From Candidatus Limimorpha equi (lineage in GTDB: Bacteria > Bacteroidota > Bacteroidia > Bacteroidales > F082), in NCBI GenBank assembly GCA_018065885.1, contig JAGHSL010000122.1, forward strand, positions 1 through 8,560: 8,560 nucleotides of DNA, read 5' to 3'. Of this stretch, positions 5,712 to 8,560 are shown in pieces. The translations under genes were made by a program, and so were the position numbers. Positions within the stretch are counted from its first letter, which is position 1. Each line of letters begins with the position of its first letter. Under the pieces are notes generated by a model that made no database searches, was not told the DNA's origin, and saw only the letters and a program-made list of their open reading frames with translations.

Positions 5712-5864
5712 ATGGCAAAGAAAGCTGTTGCTACACTTCGTAGCTTGGATAAGACTTTTAGCAAGATTATCAGAATGAAGCGTTCTGAAAAGACTGGTGC
5801 TTACTATTTTGAAGAAACAGTAGTTCCTGCTGACAAAGTTCAGGAATTCCTCGCCAAGAGATAA
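5712..5864 (+). CDS. DUF4295 family small basic protein, ribosome-associated
   Basis: A 50-residue, lysine/arginine-rich protein beginning MAKKAVATLRSLDKTFSK, with SEKTGAYYFEETVVPADKVQEFLAKR spanning residues 25-50. The KTGAY...VP..KVQEF pattern is that of the DUF4295 family, which is found next to rpmG and before ftsY in Bacteroidota. From memory, a small Bacteroidota-specific large-subunit protein named bL38 was described from a Flavobacterium ribosome structure, and I believe it belongs to this family, but I could not verify that. The ATG sits 9 bases after the rpmG stop, and an AAGGAG inside the rpmG end is too far away for a normal ribosome-binding site. An intrinsic terminator follows 22 bases after the stop. 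Confidence 0.9.
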   Translation: MAKKAVATLRSLDKTFSKIIRMKRSEKTGAYYFEETVVPADKVQEFLAKR

Positions 5865-5886
5865 TCTGCTTTAGTGGTTAGTTTAC

Positions 5887-5926
5887 AATAGCTTTTCCAT
5901 AACAACTTATGGAAGAGCTATTTTTT
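5887..5926 (+). terminator. Strong intrinsic terminator after rpmG-DUF4295
   Basis: Left arm AATAGCTTTTCCATAA (5887-5902) pairs over 16 positions with TTATGGAAGAGCTATT (5907-5922), with one G-T wobble and a CAAC loop. The right arm runs into a six-T tract (5921-5926). There is no T-tract on the other strand, so it acts in the plus direction. Confidence 0.92.
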
Positions 5927-5952
5927 CGTTTTTATTATCGAAGGAATAATCA

Positions 5953-5976
5953 GCTCCTTGAGCTTGCCGAAAGGGC
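5953..5976. repeat. Possible degenerate REP-type palindrome upstream of ftsY
   Basis: GCTCCTT and AAAGGGC flank GAGCTTGCCG; the arms pair with one mismatch and one wobble. The text is like the interspersed CCTTGAGCTTGTCGAAGG repeats common in many genomes. It lies in the 86-base stretch between the terminator and the ftsY ATG, where no -7 box was found. Confidence 0.4.
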
Positions 5977-6012
5977 GTTTGTAGGTGCAGTTTCCTTCCA
6001 AAACAAAGCATT

Positions 6013-6975
6013 ATGGGCCTGTTCTCATTCTTAACGAAGAAAAAAGAAAAGGAGACCAAGGAAGACCTTGACAAAGGTTTGGAAAAGACCAAGACTTCCG
6101 TTTTCTCCAAAATCACAAAAGCCATCATGGGCAAATCGACTGTCGATGATGAGGTGCTCGATAATCTTGAAGAGATTCTCATCACCTCTGATGTCGGTGT
6201 CGAAACGACCCTGAAAATCATCGACCGTATCCAGGCGCGCGTGGCTCGCGACAAGTATGTCGGTACCAATGAGTTGAATTCTATCCTGAAGCAGGAAATC
6301 GCTGCCTTGTTGCAGGAGAATGAATCGGGTGATGGAACCACATTCGACATTCCTGACGATAAGAAGCCATACGTCATCATGGTCGTCGGTGTGAATGGCG
6401 TGGGTAAGACCACGACCATTGGCAAGCTGGCTCATAATTTCAAGAATGCAGGCAAGAAAGTCGTGCTTGGCGCTTCCGACACTTTCCGCGCTGCCGCTGT
6501 CGAGCAGTTGCAGATTTGGGCCGATAGGGTAGGCGTGCCGATTGTCCAGCAGGGGATGGGTGCCGACCCAGCCTCGGTGGCTTTCGATACCATCAAGTCG
6601 GCGGTGGCTCAGGATGCTGATGTCGTCATTATTGATACGGCTGGCCGTTTGCACAACAAGGTCAACTTGATGCGCGAGCTGACTAAGATTAAGACTGTCA
6701 TGCAGAAGGTCGTTCCAGATGCACCGCACGAAGTGCTGCTGGTTTTGGACGCTTCGACTGGACAAAACGCCATCGAACAGGCCAAACAGTTTACGGCTGC
6801 AACAGAAGTCAATGCTTTGGCACTCACTAAGTTGGATGGCACGGCAAAAGGCGGTGTCGTCATCGGTATCTCCGACCAGTTCAAGATTCCGGTAAAATAT
6901 ATCGGCGTCGGCGAAGGCATCGACCATCTCCAAATCTTTGATAGAAAGGCTTTTGTCGACAGCTTGTTTGAATGA
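6013..6975 (+). CDS. ftsY: Signal recognition particle receptor FtsY
   Basis: FtsY is the membrane-associated GTPase receptor that takes ribosome-nascent chain-SRP complexes to the Sec translocon. The 320 residues contain a short lysine-rich N-terminal stretch (MGLFSFLTKKKEKETKE, a likely lipid-contacting helix rather than the long acidic A domain of E. coli), the helical N domain (about 20-105), and the G domain. The G domain shows the P-loop GVNGVGKTT (126-134), DTFRAAAVEQL (156-166), DTAGR (208-212) and TKLDG (272-276), followed by GVGEGIDHLQIFD near the end. All GTPase motifs are intact. The ATG has no Shine-Dalgarno. It stands between a terminator upstream and a large inverted repeat downstream, so its promoter is unclear; read-through from rpmG-DUF4295 is possible. 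Confidence 0.97.
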   Translation: MGLFSFLTKKKEKETKEDLDKGLEKTKTSVFSKITKAIMGKSTVDDEVLDNLEEILITSDVGVETTLKIIDRIQARVARDKYVGTNELNSILKQEIAALLQENESGDGTTFDIPDDKKPYVIMVVGVNGVGKTTTIGKLAHNFKNAGKKVVLGASDTFRAAAVEQLQIWADRVGVPIVQQGMGADPASVAFDTIKSAVAQDADVVIIDTAGRLHNKVNLMRELTKIKTVMQKVVPDAPHEVLLVLDASTGQNAIEQAKQFTAATEVNALALTKLDGTAKGGVVIGISDQFKIPVKYIGVGEGIDHLQIFDRKAFVDSLFE

Positions 6976-7002
6976 GATTTTACCTTAAAAACACCAATTT
7001 TG

Positions 7003-7089
7003 AGTTGAACACAGATGGCACGGATTTTCACGGAAATGTTTTGCTGGCAAAACATAAATCCGTTCTATCCGTTAAATCCGTGTTCAATT
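7003..7089. repeat. Large nested inverted repeat between ftsY and rimO
   Basis: Outer arms TTGAACAC (7005-7012) and GTGTTCAA (7080-7087), extending one wobble and one pair outward, enclose an inner hairpin ATGTTTTGC (7036-7044) / GCAAAACAT (7047-7055). ACGGATTT (7020-7027) can pair with either of two copies of AAATCCGT (7056-7063, 7074-7081). GTGTTCAAT recurs at 7102-7110. The text is like the ACACAGAT...ATCCGTGTT interspersed palindromes of Bacteroidota. No T-tract follows, so a terminator role is uncertain. It fills more than half of the 162-base gap. Confidence 0.8.
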
Positions 7090-7137
7090 AAGTTTTATCT
7101 TGTGTTCAATCATTGTTTTCTTCTATAATCTGACATC

Positions 7138-8433
7138 TTGAGAAAACCGATTTTAAATATCGTAACGCTCGGCTGCTCAAAGAATAAGGTTGATTCCGAA
7201 CATTTGGCGGCCATGCTCGAAAAACAATTCCTGATTCGTCACGATTCCGACCGCAAATCCGATGTGGTGATGATTAATACCTGTGGCTTCATCGGCGATG
7301 CCCAAGAGGAATCCATTGACACGATTTTGGAATATGCGGAATTGCGTAAGCAGAATAAAATCAGCAAACTGTATGTGATGGGCTGCCTCTCCCAGCGTTT
7401 CCGTAAGGAGTTGCAGGAGGAAATCCACGAGGTTGATGCCTGGTACGGCGTTGAAAGCGTCGATAAGGTGGCCGTTGACATTCTGAAGGAAGATGTGCCT
7501 TGCGGCTTCGTCACGCAGCGTGTTTTGTCAACGCCAAGCCATTATGCTTATCTGAAGATTTCTGAAGGCTGCAACCGCCGTTGTGCTTTCTGTGCCATTC
7601 CCCTGATTCGCGGTAGTCATGTATCCGTGCCGATGGACAAACTTCTTGAAGAAGCGCAAATGCTGGCCAAGAAAGGCGTTAAGGAATTGATTCTCATTGC
7701 GCAGGATTTGACCTATTACGGCATTGACTTGGATGGCAAATCGCATATCGTGGAATTGGTCAAGGAATTGTGCAAGATTGACGGCTTTGAATGGATTCGT
7801 CTGCATTACGGCTATCCGCTCGGTTTTCCGAATGAATTGCTTGACCTGATGCGCGAAAATCCGAAACTTTGCCATTATATCGACTTGCCTCTGCAACGCG
7901 TCACCACGTCAATTTTGAAACGTATGCGTCGTGGTGTCGACCGTGAGCAGACCATTGGCTTTGTCGAAAATGTGCGTAAGCATGTGCCTGACATTGCTTT
8001 CCGCACGACTTTTATCGTTGGTTTCCCTGGCGAGACTGAAGCGGATTTTGAAGAACTCTGTCAGTTTGTCCGCGATATGCGTTTTGAACGCGCTGGCGTA
8101 TTTGCCTATTCTCCCGAGGAAGGCACGCCGGCTTACGAAATGGAAGACGATGTCCCTGATGAGGTGAAGCAGGAACGTGTCGACAGGCTGATGGCTATCC
8201 AGCAGGATATTTCGCTTGAAATCAACGGAATGCGTGTGGGCAAAACTGAAAGGGTCCTGATTGACCGTCTGGAAGGTGATTATTACATTGCGCGTTCACA
8301 ATACGATTCGCCTGAGGTGGATGACGAGATTTTGATTTCCGCTGACAACGAATTGGAAATCGGGAAATTCTATCAGGTGAAAATCACGCAGGCTGATTAT
8401 TTCGACTGCTATGCGGAAATTGTCGGAAATTAG
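7138..8433 (+). CDS. rimO: Ribosomal protein S12 methylthiotransferase RimO
   Basis: RimO is a radical SAM enzyme that adds a methylthio group to the conserved aspartate of ribosomal protein S12. The 431 residues show the N-terminal MTTase domain with three cluster cysteines in TLGCSKN (C13), INTCGF (C49) and MGCLSQR (C83). The radical SAM motif SEGCNRRCAFCAIP follows (C145, C149, C152), and GxPGET-like FIVGFPGET lies near 300. A C-terminal TRAM domain covers about 365-431 (GKTERVLID ... SQYDSPEVDDEIL). The TLGCSKN and ASP-type context separates it from MiaB. The start is TTG: an in-frame TAA sits at 7126-7128, no ATG or GTG lies between, and the next ATG (codon 26) would remove the first cysteine motif. 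No Shine-Dalgarno is visible. It follows ftsY by 162 bases, an order usual in Bacteroidota. Confidence 0.97.
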   Translation: MRKPILNIVTLGCSKNKVDSEHLAAMLEKQFLIRHDSDRKSDVVMINTCGFIGDAQEESIDTILEYAELRKQNKISKLYVMGCLSQRFRKELQEEIHEVDAWYGVESVDKVAVDILKEDVPCGFVTQRVLSTPSHYAYLKISEGCNRRCAFCAIPLIRGSHVSVPMDKLLEEAQMLAKKGVKELILIAQDLTYYGIDLDGKSHIVELVKELCKIDGFEWIRLHYGYPLGFPNELLDLMRENPKLCHYIDLPLQRVTTSILKRMRRGVDREQTIGFVENVRKHVPDIAFRTTFIVGFPGETEADFEELCQFVRDMRFERAGVFAYSPEEGTPAYEMEDDVPDEVKQERVDRLMAIQQDISLEINGMRVGKTERVLIDRLEGDYYIARSQYDSPEVDDEILISADNELEIGKFYQVKITQADYFDCYAEIVGN

Positions 8434-8509
8434 AGCGTATGAAAGATAGGAACAAATTTCCACAGATAAACCGATAATTACTTGCAAGATTCATGTGCGA
8501 AAAGTATAG

Positions 8510-8560
8510 TTACAGCAATTCGATTTCTTGAATTGAAAGCCCTGTGCATGTGGCGATCAT
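8510..8560 (-). CDS. C-terminal end of a minus-strand gene, possibly a PD-(D/E)XK (Rpn-type) transposase-family protein
   Basis: The minus strand reads MIATCTGLSIQEIELL followed by TAA at 8512-8510, open to the window edge. The pattern ATGLSxEEIExL at the extreme C-terminus is common in Rpn/PD-(D/E)XK nuclease family transposase proteins, where a small helix-turn-helix-like tail ends the protein. Only 16 codons are visible, so the call rests on that resemblance; the first Met may be internal. It converges on rimO with 76 bases between the stops and no clear terminator. Confidence 0.4.
   Translation of the reverse strand: MIATCTGLSIQEIELL

Noticed and set aside
5907..6425. A 172-codon minus-strand open frame crossing the terminator and the start of ftsY
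   Set aside because: It begins inside ftsY and ends in the terminator stem. A segment reading FRQAQGAD comes from translating the REP-like repeat.
6031..6933. A 300-codon open frame antisense to ftsY
   Set aside because: It lies wholly opposite the intact ftsY gene, has no recognisable domain and reads like a reverse-frame shadow of its codon pattern.

Overview
The window looks like chromosomal DNA from a Bacteroidota bacterium, most likely of the Bacteroidales. Four things support this. The gene order rpmG, DUF4295, ftsY, rimO is characteristic of that phylum. Several starts are preceded by the phylum's -7 box TAnnTTTG. Most starts lack a Shine-Dalgarno sequence. A Gmd closely resembling Bacteroides Gmd is present. 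No rRNA, tRNA, CRISPR array or complete insertion sequence was seen.

Region 1 (1-2218, minus strand) is a nucleotide-sugar operon. It reads from a RhaM-family sugar mutarotase, through a fused HxGH-type nucleotidyltransferase/GHMP sugar kinase (4-base overlap), into gmd, whose 3' end is cut by the window edge. Gmd makes the GDP-L-fucose precursor. The mutarotase and kinase/nucleotidyltransferase have the layout of a salvage route from free sugar to sugar-1-phosphate to NDP-sugar, analogous to but different from the known Fkp enzyme. This is the most interesting part of the window, and its substrate assignment is inference.

Region 2 (2219-3442) holds a divergent promoter region and a plus-strand M20D amidohydrolase, possibly translated from a nearly leaderless mRNA. 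It converges on region 3, with stop codons one base apart.

Region 3 (3444-5188, minus strand) is a likely operon ruvX, def and a TPR lipoprotein. Its gaps carry a 7-bp tandem repeat array and a REP-like palindrome.

Region 4 (5189-8433, plus strand) starts with a 325-bp gap without a convincing gene. It then has promoter, rpmG, DUF4295 (small ribosome-linked protein), a strong intrinsic terminator, ftsY, a large inverted repeat, and rimO starting at TTG. These genes serve ribosome composition, co-translational membrane targeting and ribosomal protein S12 modification. rpmB, often next to rpmG, is not here.

Region 5 (8434-8560) contains the last 16 codons of a minus-strand gene whose tail resembles PD-(D/E)XK (Rpn-type) transposase-family proteins.
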